64,000 bases of DNA from Nitrosopumilaceae archaeon (lineage in GTDB: Archaea > Thermoproteota > Nitrososphaeria > Nitrososphaerales > Nitrosopumilaceae), in contig DASQHX010000011.1 in assembly GCA_035631875.1 (NCBI GenBank), forward strand, positions 310,001 through 374,000, written 5' to 3'. A program made the position numbers and the translations under genes. Shown here piece by piece: positions 1 to 9,506 of this stretch (position 1 is its first letter; every line of letters begins with the position of its first letter). Under the pieces are notes generated by a model. The model ran no database searches. It was not told where the DNA came from and saw nothing but the letters and a program-made list of their open reading frames with translations.

Positions 1-384
1 CATCTTTGCAGTATCTGCCGCAATTCTAATATCGCATGCCAGAGCAAGTTCACATCCTCCCCCTAACGCAAATCCATTTACTGCTGCAATTGTTGGTTTG
101 CTACAATTTTCAACTGTGAAAGTTAGAAGGTGTCCTGTCTTTGCATATGCTTCTGATTCAATTGGTGTGATGGTAGACATGTATGCAATGTCTGCACCTG
201 CAGAAAATGCCTTGTCACCTTCTCCTGTAAGTATGATTACCTTGACAGCGTCATCTTTGTCAATCTCGTTGAAAACTGTAATTAGTTCTTTAGCAACTTC
301 AGTATTCATTGCATTATATTTGTCAGGTCTGTTTATTTTTACAGTAGCAACTCCATCTGATTTTGAGACGTTAACTAGTGACAT
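1..384 (-). CDS. 3-hydroxypropionyl-CoA dehydratase / crotonyl-CoA hydratase (crotonase family), 3' end outside window
   Basis: The first 128 residues of an enoyl-CoA hydratase are visible, starting [19 protein letters not shown]; the rest lies beyond the window edge. The oxyanion-hole segment FSAGADI (about residues 60-66) and GGGCEL (108-113, carrying the first catalytic Glu) identify the crotonase fold. In Nitrosopumilus a crotonase of this type, encoded next to the ADP-forming 3-hydroxypropionyl-CoA synthetase, acts as 3-hydroxypropionyl-CoA dehydratase and crotonyl-CoA hydratase in the 3HP/4HB cycle. The same neighbour is present here, 42 bases upstream on the same strand, so co-transcription is likely. 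The substrate assignment rests on this synteny rather than on residues I can see. Confidence 0.85.
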   Translation of the reverse strand, partial: MSLVNVSKSDGVATVKINRPDKYNAMNTEVAKELITVFNEIDKDDAVKVIILTGEGDKAFSAGADIAYMSTITPIESEAYAKTGHLLTFTVENCSKPTIAAVNGFALGGGCELALACDIRIAADTAKM

Positions 385-426
385 GAAAAAACTCCAATTT
401 ACAGGAAATTAAACGTTGTCAGAAGG

Positions 427-2535
427 TTAGTGTTTTCCCCATTGATGTAATGCGGATGCAACTGCTACCCATGTTCTAATGTCATCATATACTGGAACAT
501 TGTGTTTTTCAATCATATCTGAAACCTTTTTTGTATAAGGCCCACCATTTCCACCTACTATGATTGGCTTCTTTTGCTGTTTTGAAAACTCTCCAAGATA
601 ATCAATGATTGTTTCTTCTAATGGATCATCTTGAAATACAAACCATGGCATGATGATATCCACATTAGGATCTTCCATGAATTTTTGAATTGTGTACCTA
701 TAATCATCTGCATTTGCTCCGCCAGTTACATCTACTGGGTTTCCACTTCCAATAACATATGTTACAGGATAATGCGCCTTCATTTCTTTTACAGTATTTT
801 CTGTGACCTTGGCAAGTTCTAATCCAAATCTTTCAAAGTGATCTATTGCTCCAATCATAGGTCCTGCACCATTACTTACAAGACCAATTCTGCCGCCTTT
901 TGCAGCTGGTTGCCATGCAAGTGCCTTTACTGCTCCTGCAAGTTCCTGATAACTATCTACTGAAATTATTCCAGCTTGTTTGAATGCTCCCATAATTATT
1001 GCATTAGAGCCTCCCAATGATCCAGTATGTGATGCTGCCTGTTTTGCTCCTAGTGTTGTTCTACCACTCTTCCAAATTACAACTGGTTTGTGTTTTTCTG
1101 CCATTACACGCTTTGCAGTCTCTATGAATTTGCGGCCATCTCCAAATCCTTCTACATATAGTGCAATTACTTTGGTCTGAGGATCGTTTGCTAGATACCA
1201 AATCATATCTGCTTCGTCTACATCTGATCTGTTTCCATAGCTTACCATCTTTGAAAGACCAAAAGTATCTGCAGTTTCTAAAAAGCTGATTCCCATAGTT
1301 CCGCTTTGAGATAATAATGCAACAGGTCCTAGTTTAGCTCTTACCATTCTTTCCTGTCCTTGGAATGCGCAATCTAGTCTATTTGCTGCATTGAACATGC
1401 CGATACAATTTGGACCAATTATTCTAATTTTGTGTACTTCTGACAAACGTTTTATTTCTGCTTCCATTGCTGCTCTATCACCACCAAGTTCTTTTCCACC
1501 CCCAGACACGATTACAACATTATGTATTCCTTTTTTTGCACATTCTTCTAAAACCGGTGCTGTAATGGAAAGATCTACACAAACCACTACCAAGTCTACC
1601 TTATCTGGAATTACAGATAATGATGGATAGCATTTGAGTCCCAAAATTTCTTCTGACTTTGGATTTATTGGATATACTTTTCCTTTGTAATCGTGTTTTG
1701 CAATACTATCTAAAACAGAATTGCCAATTTTTCCTGGAGTTGCAGATGCTCCAACCAACGCTACTGACTGTGGCGTAAAAAACGTCTCCATAAATTCTGC
1801 ATTTGGTTGTACTTTAGAAATTGCATCTTTTTTGAATTCCTTTCTTAAAAGTATCTTTGCATCAACAACATAGTATGATTTTGGATACACCACAATTGGG
1901 TTAAAGTCAATGCTGTCAAAGTAGCCTGCATTGTCTGTTCCAATCTTTCCTATCTGAACTAGTGCCTTTGCAAGCATGTTTTGGTCTATTGGTTTGCTTC
2001 CCCTGTATCCTTGCAATATTTTTGCACCTTTTAGCTCTTCAAACATAGACTTTGCATCTGCAATTGTAATTGGAAGCATTCTAAACGCAACATCTTTGAA
2101 TATTTCAGTTAATACGCCGCCAAGGCCTACCATTATCACTGGGCCAAACTGTGGATCGTTTTGAAGACCAACAATTAGCTCCACTCCTTGTGGAACCATC
2201 TTCTCAAGAAGAATTCCTTTTAGATGGACACCTTTTTTCTTTGATAGTCTTTTGTACATGTCATTGAAAGCTTGTTTTACATCTTTTTCATTTTGTAATC
2301 CCACCTTGACTCCACCAACATCTGTTTTGTGAAGGATTTGTGGAGAAACAACTTTCATTACAAGAGGATACCCAAGCCTCTTTGCTGCCTTTGTAGCTTC
2401 TTTGGCAGAGTTTACTAGCGCATATCCTGGTACTTTGATTCCGTATTTCTTCAAAATTGCCTTTGAAAGATCTTCTGTGATTACCTTGTGATCTGTAGTA
2501 ATTGTTTGTTCAAAAACTTTGGTGACTGTACTCAA
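427..2535 (-). CDS. ADP-forming acyl-CoA synthetase, probable 3-hydroxypropionyl-CoA synthetase
   Basis: A 702-residue fused-subunit ADP-forming acyl-CoA synthetase. The N-terminal ATP-grasp (beta-type) half covers about residues 15-235, the Rossmann CoA-binding domain begins with [12 protein letters not shown] (261-272), and the ligase domain carries SQSGTMG (409-415) and ASHTGSLGG (501-509), whose His503 corresponds to the phosphorylated His. The enzyme activates an organic acid with CoA and ATP, releasing ADP and Pi instead of AMP and PPi. In thaumarchaea two such enzymes serve the energy-efficient 3HP/4HB cycle. The adjacent crotonase points to the 3-hydroxypropionate enzyme rather than the 4-hydroxybutyrate one, but substrate specificity is not readable from the sequence. 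Confidence 0.85.
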   Translation of the reverse strand: MSTVTKVFEQTITTDHKVITEDLSKAILKKYGIKVPGYALVNSAKEATKAAKRLGYPLVMKVVSPQILHKTDVGGVKVGLQNEKDVKQAFNDMYKRLSKKKGVHLKGILLEKMVPQGVELIVGLQNDPQFGPVIMVGLGGVLTEIFKDVAFRMLPITIADAKSMFEELKGAKILQGYRGSKPIDQNMLAKALVQIGKIGTDNAGYFDSIDFNPIVVYPKSYYVVDAKILLRKEFKKDAISKVQPNAEFMETFFTPQSVALVGASATPGKIGNSVLDSIAKHDYKGKVYPINPKSEEILGLKCYPSLSVIPDKVDLVVVCVDLSITAPVLEECAKKGIHNVVIVSGGGKELGGDRAAMEAEIKRLSEVHKIRIIGPNCIGMFNAANRLDCAFQGQERMVRAKLGPVALLSQSGTMGISFLETADTFGLSKMVSYGNRSDVDEADMIWYLANDPQTKVIALYVEGFGDGRKFIETAKRVMAEKHKPVVIWKSGRTTLGAKQAASHTGSLGGSNAIIMGAFKQAGIISVDSYQELAGAVKALAWQPAAKGGRIGLVSNGAGPMIGAIDHFERFGLELAKVTENTVKEMKAHYPVTYVIGSGNPVDVTGGANADDYRYTIQKFMEDPNVDIIMPWFVFQDDPLEETIIDYLGEFSKQQKKPIIVGGNGGPYTKKVSDMIEKHNVPVYDDIRTWVAVASALHQWGKH

Positions 2536-2651
2536 TTTGAAAACTCCATTGATTCACTAATGCATTTTAAAAATTTTTGCAGATTGACGATTTTTGATAA
2601 TTTTTTCATAACCAGATCCGAAAGTCTTATCGTCATTATATTAAACTTTTG

Positions 2652-3338
2652 TCATAGATTGAATTTTGACTTAAAATTTTGATAAAAGATTTTCATGTTG
2701 TTCTGTATTGTCTCAATGTTTTCAGGTAACTCTCTGATTATCTCTTCTGGATCAATATATTGCGTCTTACTTAGCTCATCTTTTGATTTTTCTAGCCATA
2801 GTTTGATTGTTTCTTCATCAACTTCTAGGTGAAACTGTACTCCTACAGCACTGCCTATCTGAAATGCCTGATTTTGATAATCTCTAGAGTGTGCCAGTCT
2901 TGTGGAATTTGGGGGCAGATCAAATGTGTCTCCATGCCAATGAAACACCGTGGCAGGACTCTTAATTCCAGAAAATAGACCTGACGCTATATTATCAAAC
3001 TCTATGTCGTGGTAGATTCCTATCTCTTTTTTATTTCCAGGGTATACTTTGGCACCAAATGATTTGGCAATAAGCTGTGAGCCAAGACAAATACCAAGTA
3101 ACGGAATCTCTTTTTTTACAGCATATCTTATCAATTCCATCTCTTCTTTTAGATACAAAAGATCATTATTTGCACTTTCAGGAGCGCCTAAAATTACAAC
3201 TCCAGAGTGCTTTACCTCTGGAATTTTTTCTTTTTTGGCAAAAATGATACTAATTTTAAATCCATCTCTTTCTAGGAATTTGCCTAGATTTGATAATCCT
3301 TCATATTTTGCGTTTTGTATCACAAGTATATCAGACAT
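2652..3338 (-). CDS. class I glutamine amidotransferase (GMP-synthase GATase-like)
   Basis: A 228-residue stand-alone class I glutamine amidotransferase. The nucleophile elbow LGICLGSQL places the catalytic Cys at about residue 84, and QFHLEVD supplies the His170/Glu172 pair, so the triad is intact. FHWHGDTFDLPP (about 132-143) is typical of the GMP synthase-like subgroup found as single-domain proteins. No synthetase partner is fused or adjacent, so the ammonia acceptor or hydrolysed substrate is unknown. It is transcribed away from the small Toprim gene, with a 42-base intergenic gap. Naming it guaA would over-interpret the data. Confidence 0.8.
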   Translation of the reverse strand: MSDILVIQNAKYEGLSNLGKFLERDGFKISIIFAKKEKIPEVKHSGVVILGAPESANNDLLYLKEEMELIRYAVKKEIPLLGICLGSQLIAKSFGAKVYPGNKKEIGIYHDIEFDNIASGLFSGIKSPATVFHWHGDTFDLPPNSTRLAHSRDYQNQAFQIGSAVGVQFHLEVDEETIKLWLEKSKDELSKTQYIDPEEIIRELPENIETIQNNMKIFYQNFKSKFNL

Positions 3339-3380
3339 AATTTTGAAAAGTGCTTAATATGTTAAATACTAAATGATTTT

Positions 3381-3773
3381 GTGAATTTCCACGAGTCAGA
3401 AATATTACAACTTAAAAATTTAATCCATTCATTGAATTCAAAAAAAGACAGCATAGTAGTAGTTGAAGGAAAACGGGACACGTCTGCATTACAAAAACTA
3501 GGATATTCTGGTAATATCTGTGAGTTTCATAGATTCAAAGGGTTGGCAAGATTTGCTGATTCTGTATCAAGCTACAAAAATCTGATCGTATTGTTTGATG
3601 GCGATAGAAAAGGCAAATACCTGACAAGCAAGATAATATCTCAACTAGAACATCGTGTCAGAATAGATCTCTCATTTAAGAAAAAACTTGTATCCATAAC
3701 AAAGGGAAAAGTCAGACATATTGAGGATCTCTTAAAATACGCGACACATGATCGGTTTATAGACGTATTATAG
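3381..3773 (+). CDS. small stand-alone Toprim-domain protein
   Basis: A 130-residue protein with a GTG start that is little more than a Toprim fold. The motif VVVEGKRD (about 27-34) supplies the catalytic-type Glu29, and VLFDGDRKG (about 70-78) supplies the DxD metal-binding pair. Similar small Toprim proteins include RNase M5-like and primase-related families. It lies 62 bases upstream of dnaG on the same strand, whose own Toprim domain is distinct. Possible roles are RNA processing or replication/repair, but nothing here decides between them. The DGDRKG motif and the preserved acidic residues suggest an active metal site. Confidence 0.75.
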   Translation: MNFHESEILQLKNLIHSLNSKKDSIVVVEGKRDTSALQKLGYSGNICEFHRFKGLARFADSVSSYKNLIVLFDGDRKGKYLTSKIISQLEHRVRIDLSFKKKLVSITKGKVRHIEDLLKYATHDRFIDVL

Positions 3774-3835
3774 CAATAGCACTTATATCCGACTCGTACG
3801 AAAATAAATTGATCAAAAATTAAGAGGATTATGAA

Positions 3836-4978
3836 TTGCCACCTACAGGAATTGTCAAGTATCACGTTAAGCTCAGCTTTGACGTCGATGGATTGGTTGA
3901 AAAGGCCGACATAATAGGCGCGATTTTTGGCCAAACAGAAGGTCTGCTTGGACCAGAGATGAACCTAAATGAACTTCAAAAAGTATCGAAGGTCGGTAGG
4001 ATAGAAGTCAACACTACGGCATCGTCTACTCAAACAAAAGGTGATGCCTTGTTGCCCATGAGCACTGATATCAACACTGCTGCTTTGATTGCAGCAGCTA
4101 TTGAAAGCATTGACAAAGTAGGACCATTTGTGGCTCATTTCAAACTAGAAGCAATCGATGATGTTCGTTCCGCAAAAAAAAAAGAGATTGTTGACAGGGC
4201 AAAAGATATTGTCCAAAAATGGTCTACTAAAACAATTAGCGAAGGAGAGGAGATGCTAAAAGATGTCTCAGAAGGTGGAGGCGGAAAACTTGTTACATTT
4301 GGAAGAGAAAAGCTGGCATGCGGTTCTGGCGTTTTTGACTCTCCATGGATAATTTTAGTTGAAGGAAGAGCTGATGTAATTAATTTACTAAGAGCAGGAT
4401 ATGATAATGCACTTGCAATTGAAGGTGCAAGAATCGATGAATCCATTAAAGAACTATGCAATTCAAAATCAAAAGTTGTTGCATTTTTAGATGGTGACAG
4501 AGCTGGTGGGTTCATACTAAAAGAACTCAAAGCTCTAGTTAACGTTGATGTGGTTCACCGCGCACCTGAGGGAGTTGAAGTTGAAGAACTAACGCCAATA
4601 CAGATTGTGGAAATTTTAAAGGAGACTGCAGAAGATATGAAAAAAGAGACGGTTAAACCAAAGTTACAAGATCCAAAAGACGAATCAATTGCAAACGTTG
4701 CAAAAAAAGTCTATCCAGATCTTAATGAATCACTTGAGGCAGTAGCACTAAATGAAGACCTTGGTGAACTTTTCAAGGTTCCAGTAAGTGAGGTTGTAGG
4801 AAAACTTTCTCCAGGATCTGGTATAAAATATCTAGTTTTAGATGGAATCATTACACAAAGACTAATTGATGCTGCAAAACAAGCTGGAATAGAGTGCGTT
4901 ATAGGTCATAGAATGGCTAACCTAAAATCTGCTGATGGTATGGTACTAAAAACATTTACAGAGCTGGGCATAGCCTAA
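3836..4978 (+). CDS. dnaG: archaeal DnaG-type primase / exosome-associated protein
   Basis: A 380-residue archaeal DnaG. The N-terminal archaeal-specific region (about 1-165) precedes a Toprim domain with ILVEGRADV (about 173-181, Glu176) and FLDGDRAGG (about 217-225). There is no bacterial zinc-binding or helicase-interaction domain, as expected for archaeal DnaG, which is a stable exosome subunit and has primase activity in vitro. The start is TTG at 3836, preceded by GAGG about 8 bases upstream; an ATG at 3831 is out of frame. Riboflavin kinase follows 6 bases after the stop, so the two are probably co-transcribed. Confidence 0.93.
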   Translation: MPPTGIVKYHVKLSFDVDGLVEKADIIGAIFGQTEGLLGPEMNLNELQKVSKVGRIEVNTTASSTQTKGDALLPMSTDINTAALIAAAIESIDKVGPFVAHFKLEAIDDVRSAKKKEIVDRAKDIVQKWSTKTISEGEEMLKDVSEGGGGKLVTFGREKLACGSGVFDSPWIILVEGRADVINLLRAGYDNALAIEGARIDESIKELCNSKSKVVAFLDGDRAGGFILKELKALVNVDVVHRAPEGVEVEELTPIQIVEILKETAEDMKKETVKPKLQDPKDESIANVAKKVYPDLNESLEAVALNEDLGELFKVPVSEVVGKLSPGSGIKYLVLDGIITQRLIDAAKQAGIECVIGHRMANLKSADGMVLKTFTELGIA

Positions 4979-4984
4979 ATTTTA

Positions 4985-5671
4985 ATGCCAGAACTCAAAG
5001 TTCAACACATCCTTACACTAGCAGAACTTTTAGCAAAAGGTGCCAGACATAACTTTGTTACAATCACAACACTGTCACTAGGAAAAAGTATAAACAAATC
5101 ACAACAAGCTGCATCAAAACATCTTTTGGAATTAGAAAGAGATGGGTATGTTGAGAGGATGCGAAGTGGACAACGGGTCTCTGTTAGAATCACAACTAAA
5201 GGACATACTGAAATGGCAAGAATATCTACAATTTTAAAATCAAGCTTGGAATCTTCACCATCTTATATAGAATTTAAAGGCACAATAGTTTCTGGCATGG
5301 GAGAGGGTGCATATTATATGTCAATGAAAGGGTATGAAAAACAGTTTAAATCAAAACTTGGTTACATCCCATTTCCTGGAACACTAAATGTTAAACTAAA
5401 AGATAAAGAATTCATCGAAGCAAAACGTACTCTTGATGCACATCCTGGAATAATGATAAATGGATTTTCTGATGGCAAGCGAACGTATGGTTGGGTAAAA
5501 TGCTATCCTTCAAAGATCAACAATTCAATTGATGCTGCATTGATTACTTTGGAAAGGACGCATCATGATGATTCTGTTATAGAATTAATTTCAAAAGAAA
5601 ACATCAAAAAAATAACAAAACTATCAACTGGCTCACAGATCTCAATCAGAGTACCTATTCGTTCAAAATAA
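4985..5671 (+). CDS. ribK: CTP-dependent riboflavin kinase with N-terminal winged helix
   Basis: A 228-residue archaeal riboflavin kinase that makes FMN from riboflavin, using CTP as phosphate donor in this family. The N-terminal winged-helix segment (about 5-80, including SQQAASKHLLELERDGYVE) is followed by the DUF120 kinase core, recognised by FKGTIVSGMGEGAYYMS, FPGTLNVKL and GFSDGKRTYGWVKCYP. The HTH-kinase fusion is common in archaea and may give autoregulation by flavin level. It follows dnaG by 6 bases and converges on the FAD synthase gene, so the two FMN/FAD steps lie side by side. Confidence 0.93.
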   Translation: MPELKVQHILTLAELLAKGARHNFVTITTLSLGKSINKSQQAASKHLLELERDGYVERMRSGQRVSVRITTKGHTEMARISTILKSSLESSPSYIEFKGTIVSGMGEGAYYMSMKGYEKQFKSKLGYIPFPGTLNVKLKDKEFIEAKRTLDAHPGIMINGFSDGKRTYGWVKCYPSKINNSIDAALITLERTHHDDSVIELISKENIKKITKLSTGSQISIRVPIRSK

Positions 5672-5796
5672 TAAATTCATCCAAAAACAGCTTCATTATT
5701 CTTATATGTACAAAATTTGGTATAGAGACAAATGGCTTGAAATGTCTATTATCTGAAAATGAAAAAAATAATTTAAAATAAATTAAAACTTCATAA

Positions 5797-6423
5797 CTAT
5801 GTTCTGTAAATAGAGCTACCGTACTCATTTTCTATTTTAGAGCTTTTAATGTCTGGTATGGGGGATTGTAATCTTGCAATGCTTACATTAACATTAATTT
5901 TCCTGCATCCATCAGTTATGAATTTCTCCTGATGAACTTGATCGTATCCTAGTGCTATGATATCAGGTTTTACATATGCTACCGTCTTGAAAATATCTCC
6001 TTCATATCCTACTACTGCATAATCCACCATTGAAAGCGAATTTACCAAATCGCGTCTTAACTCCATGTTGTGAAGAGGTATTCTACTCTTCATTTTTTGT
6101 GCTGTCTGATCTGTTGCTATTACAACAACTAATACATCACCAAGAGTCTTTGCAGCTCGTAACGTGTGTAAATGGCCAGGATGTATTATATCAAAAACTC
6201 CGCCTGCCAAAACAACTCTTAGTGAAGATCTACCTAACTCTGTAAGCGTTTTTTTATCCGACTCAACTATTCCATGTTTTACAAATGATTCTATCTTTGC
6301 TTTGAGATGATCAGGATTTACAGGAAGCTTCCTTCGAATTATTGAAATAGGATCATCTTTTGAAAGAGCGGCTACGAATAATGCTGAAATTATTTCCTTA
6401 TCGAGTGCATCCAACCATATCAC
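5797..6423 (-). CDS. ribL: archaeal FAD synthase (cytidylyltransferase fold) with N-terminal helical domain
   Basis: A 208-residue nucleotidyltransferase of the archaeal RibL type, which adenylates FMN to FAD. The core starts at about residue 68 with VVLAGGVFDIIHPGHL, where HPGH (81-84) is the nucleotidyl-transfer signature. The N-terminal 65 residues look like a winged-helix extension (SIIRRKLPVNPDHLKAKIES). A glycerol-3-phosphate cytidylyltransferase-like activity is the main alternative, but the riboflavin kinase gene converging on it supports FAD synthesis. It follows the diphthine synthase gene by 37 bases on the minus strand. Confidence 0.85.
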   Translation of the reverse strand: MIWLDALDKEIISALFVAALSKDDPISIIRRKLPVNPDHLKAKIESFVKHGIVESDKKTLTELGRSSLRVVLAGGVFDIIHPGHLHTLRAAKTLGDVLVVVIATDQTAQKMKSRIPLHNMELRRDLVNSLSMVDYAVVGYEGDIFKTVAYVKPDIIALGYDQVHQEKFITDGCRKINVNVSIARLQSPIPDIKSSKIENEYGSSIYRT

Positions 6424-6460
6424 TAAAACAAGATTCCTACCATTAGTTTATCTATAAACT

Positions 6461-7498
6461 CTATGCCCACGGGTCCATTCCTTTTGAAAATCTCAAGGCA
6501 TCTATCAGTCCTTCTGCATATCCTATGCTTAGTACTGCAAGCTCATCCTTTCCTTCACTTTGAAACTTTTCAGCATCTTCCAAGTAAAGATCAGCATTTT
6601 CTAAAACAGATTGAAGTGATTTATCGTCTTTGAATTGTTTTGTTACTTCGTCTAATGCTTTTCTAGCTTTTGGAATGTATTTTTGGAGCATCTGATCTGA
6701 AATTTTTTTAATCTTTGAAGAATTATCAAATGGTTCATCAAGACATTTTGCAAGAACTTTTAACGCATCATGTTCTGTAAAATGCATCTTTCCTGGTATT
6801 ATAATTGTGTGTGGAGGCTTACCGAAACTCGTTTTTTTAAGTGTGGATAATTTTCCTGCTACTATGTTTTGACTTTTTGCACCAATCCTTGATGCCACTA
6901 TTGCAAAACTTGATTCGTCAACAACATTTCTTTTTTGTTCATTTTCAATCCAAAGTAGATTTGTTAATGCATCTTTTGGATCCAAGAAGAATTTTTTATC
7001 ATTATTATATTCTAATATTATTATAGTGTGGCTTCCAGCTATGAGATTTTGATAAATTGTATAATATACACTAGGGACTGATTGTTTCTCATTCATCATG
7101 GTTACAGGCTTTCCTAATTTGTAATAATGTAGACCACATTCTCCAACTAATGAAGTGATAGCAGATGCGGCATGGATTGTTTTTGTTTTAATTTTTTCCA
7201 AAATGGCTCTTGTCCTCAATTCTATGTGAGTTGTTGCTATGTAGGGATCTCCATATGAGACAAGTACAACATTTTTCTTTTTTGCTTCTTTGAGAATTGC
7301 CTTTCCGTCCTCTACAATCCATCTTGGTGCAGTTTTGAACTCGCCTTTTACCATCTTTTTTATTTTTAGCATTTCTGATTGTGGAATAGGACTAGTAAAT
7401 ATTTCAAAAAATACTACGTCTGCACTCTTTAGTATTTTCAATGTATCAAGACCTATTCCATCAGGACCAGAAATTCCTAGACCTACAAACCAAAGCAT
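6461..7498 (-). CDS. dphB: diphthine synthase fused to a C-terminal DUF357-type helical domain
   Basis: A 345-residue protein. Residues 1 to about 260 are the SAM-dependent tetrapyrrole-methylase fold of DphB, seen in MLWFVGLGISGPDG, GDPYIATTH and the HAASAITSLVGECGLHYYKLG stretch, which methylates the modified histidine of elongation factor 2 during diphthamide synthesis. DphB alone is normally about 260 residues. The extra 80 residues (helical, from about SDQMLQKYIPKARKAL to the C-terminus) resemble DUF357, a short archaeal helical domain. The fusion suggests DUF357 works with EF2 modification. It follows lysK by 37 bases. Confidence 0.9.
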   Translation of the reverse strand: MLWFVGLGISGPDGIGLDTLKILKSADVVFFEIFTSPIPQSEMLKIKKMVKGEFKTAPRWIVEDGKAILKEAKKKNVVLVSYGDPYIATTHIELRTRAILEKIKTKTIHAASAITSLVGECGLHYYKLGKPVTMMNEKQSVPSVYYTIYQNLIAGSHTIIILEYNNDKKFFLDPKDALTNLLWIENEQKRNVVDESSFAIVASRIGAKSQNIVAGKLSTLKKTSFGKPPHTIIIPGKMHFTEHDALKVLAKCLDEPFDNSSKIKKISDQMLQKYIPKARKALDEVTKQFKDDKSLQSVLENADLYLEDAEKFQSEGKDELAVLSIGYAEGLIDALRFSKGMDPWA

Positions 7499-7535
7499 AA
7501 TCGAATTTCAGATTTTGGTTATTTTGAGCTTCGTA

Positions 7536-8654
7536 TTATTTACTATGCAATCTTTTTAGATGATAAAGCATTTGCTTGAAAACTTCAATACTTCTAAGAA
7601 ATTCATCTACGGAAACCCGTTCATCTATGGTGTGAGATGCATGTGGATCTCCTGGACCATATGTGACAACAGGTATATTCAATGCATTTCCAATTATGTT
7701 CATATCGCCGGTTCCAGTTTTTCGAATTAACTGAGGCCTTGCTTTTTCAACATCTAGTACTCCCAAAGTTAATGCCCTTACAAGTGGTGAGTTGTGTGGT
7801 GCCTCAAATGGTTCTGTTTCATCAAGTACAGAATAAAATGCATTAACTCCTTGTTTTTTTGCAACCTCTTGTACTGTGGTTGCTATTTTTTCTCCAACTG
7901 TTTTGCAGTTCATGTTTACTGGAATCCTGATATCCATTATTGCATCACATTCTAGTGCTGTTACATTGTGACTAGTTCCTCCTTTTATCTCAGTTAAAGT
8001 AGCTGTTAGGATCATACCCTTTGGTTTGTCAGATTGGTTTGCCTCTAGTGAATCTTTGAGTTCTTTAATGAACACATATGACTCGTCTATTGCATTTTTT
8101 GCAAGCCAAGGAGCGCTAGCATGTGCACTATTTCCTACATTTACTTTGAGATTGATAGCAATTCTTCCCTTGTATGCTATTGTTATATTTCTAATTCCGC
8201 TTGGTTCACCAAAGATGGCATAATCAATATCGAGTTTTTGTTTAACCAAACTTTTGATTCCTGTTGCATTTCCTTCTTCATCTACTACTGCCGCAAATAC
8301 TACAGTTCCACTATTGTTTTGAATTGATGCTGCGGCAAGAAGCATTGCCATAAGTGGAGCCTTTGCATCAGAAGCGCCACGTCCATAAATGTACCCGTTG
8401 TCATTTTTTACTTTTATTTTACCAGGTACTGTATCCATATGCCCACACAAAAGAATTTTTGGAGAGCCAGCTCCTTTTGTTGCAATAAGATTTCCAACCT
8501 CATCAATGTGAATGTTTTCAAATCCCAAATCATCACACTTGTCTGCTAAAAATTCTGCAAGAGGTTTTTCTGCAAGTGAAGGAGTGTAAAGCCTAAGTGC
8601 TTTCTCAAGCATCTTTACTGAAAACCTTGGTGTTACGGTAATTGAAGAGTCCAA
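7536..8654 (-). CDS. lysK: [LysW]-lysine / [LysW]-ornithine hydrolase (M20 metallopeptidase)
   Basis: A 372-residue M20 peptidase that releases lysine or ornithine from the LysW carrier, the last LysW-dependent step. Metal-site motifs are GHMDTVPG (His72, Asp74), GRGASDAKAP (Asp96), VVDEEGN (Glu126/Glu127, general base) and FGEPSG (Glu150). The C-terminal PGDPHASHTIDERV is the usual last-ligand region. It lies 3 bases downstream of lysX in an operon with homocitrate synthase and lysW. As in Sulfolobus, one LysK probably serves both the lysine and the arginine branches, since no second copy lies in the window. Confidence 0.9.
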   Translation of the reverse strand: MDSSITVTPRFSVKMLEKALRLYTPSLAEKPLAEFLADKCDDLGFENIHIDEVGNLIATKGAGSPKILLCGHMDTVPGKIKVKNDNGYIYGRGASDAKAPLMAMLLAAASIQNNSGTVVFAAVVDEEGNATGIKSLVKQKLDIDYAIFGEPSGIRNITIAYKGRIAINLKVNVGNSAHASAPWLAKNAIDESYVFIKELKDSLEANQSDKPKGMILTATLTEIKGGTSHNVTALECDAIMDIRIPVNMNCKTVGEKIATTVQEVAKKQGVNAFYSVLDETEPFEAPHNSPLVRALTLGVLDVEKARPQLIRKTGTGDMNIIGNALNIPVVTYGPGDPHASHTIDERVSVDEFLRSIEVFKQMLYHLKRLHSK

Positions 8655-8657
8655 TTC

Positions 8658-9506
8658 TTATTTTCTCGACTGTAGTGCGTAATCTATCATCATTGCTGGA
8701 ATATCTACACCAGTAACTCTGACGGTATTTTTGTATTCTGTTGTGTTGTTTACTTCATGTACAACAAGGCCCTTTTCTTTACTTTCCATTAGATCTACTC
8801 CTACTATCTGACCGTATACAGCATTTTTTGCCTTGATACAAATATCTTCCAATTCTTTTGTCACCTCGCACACTTCGGCTCTTCCGCCAAGTGCCATATT
8901 TGTTTTCCATTGTCCGTCTCCAGAGTATCGGTATATGGCAGCAACTACCTTGTCTCCTATCGTGATCGCTCTGATGTCTCTGGGCGGTCTTTGCACAAAT
9001 TCTTCTAGATAATATACTTGGTAAATTGGGTACATTCTCTCTCTGCTTTCCATTATTCCTTCGGCAGAATCGCGATCCTTTAACAGTGCGATCATTCTTC
9101 CCCAACTACCTACCGTTGGTTTGAGCACCATTGGGTAACCGTTATTTTCTAGGGCTTCTAGTGCAGCTTCTTCAGAAAAGGCAACTGCACTAAATGGTGT
9201 TGGTATATTTTGTTTTTGCAAAAGCATATGTGTGAACAATTTGTTTCCGGCAAAGATGCTGGTGTTTAAAGAATTTATCACATTTACTCCTTTTCCTTCT
9301 AGTGCTGCTGTTGAGTGAAGACTACGATAGTAACTAACACATCTTTGTAATACGGTATCGAAGTTATCTTTTCCTTTGTCTAAATCTAAAAATAAATTCT
9401 TACAGTCCACCATCTTTATGTCGGTATCTTTTTTCTTGCCTGCGTCAAAGAGTGCTTTTTCTTCCCACCGGATGGTGTCGTAAAGAATCGATAAACCTGA
9501 ACTCAC
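8658..9506 (-). CDS. lysX: LysW-alpha-aminoadipate ligase (ATP-grasp)
   Basis: A 282-residue ATP-grasp ligase of the LysX/ArgX family, which joins an amino acid to the C-terminal Glu of LysW. VLKPTVGSWGRM and VVHEVNNTTEYKNTVRV are the nucleotide and metal-binding motifs. YKNT followed by TGVDIP resembles Thermus LysX as I remember it, whereas the second copy (14450-15307) has FKGL at that position. With homocitrate synthase in the same operon this favours alpha-aminoadipate as substrate. The start is GTG and overlaps the stop of lysW as GTGA, implying translational coupling. The neighbouring LysW ends in Gln, which is odd for this enzyme's acceptor. Confidence 0.85.
   Translation of the reverse strand: MSSGLSILYDTIRWEEKALFDAGKKKDTDIKMVDCKNLFLDLDKGKDNFDTVLQRCVSYYRSLHSTAALEGKGVNVINSLNTSIFAGNKLFTHMLLQKQNIPTPFSAVAFSEEAALEALENNGYPMVLKPTVGSWGRMIALLKDRDSAEGIMESRERMYPIYQVYYLEEFVQRPPRDIRAITIGDKVVAAIYRYSGDGQWKTNMALGGRAEVCEVTKELEDICIKAKNAVYGQIVGVDLMESKEKGLVVHEVNNTTEYKNTVRVTGVDIPAMMIDYALQSRK

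Noticed and set aside
98-412. Plus-strand frame opposite the crotonase
   Set aside because: It is the antisense shadow of a well-conserved enzyme and has no recognisable product.
2652-3338. Naming the amidotransferase guaA
   Set aside because: There is no GMP synthetase domain or neighbour, and the catalytic domain alone does not define the substrate.
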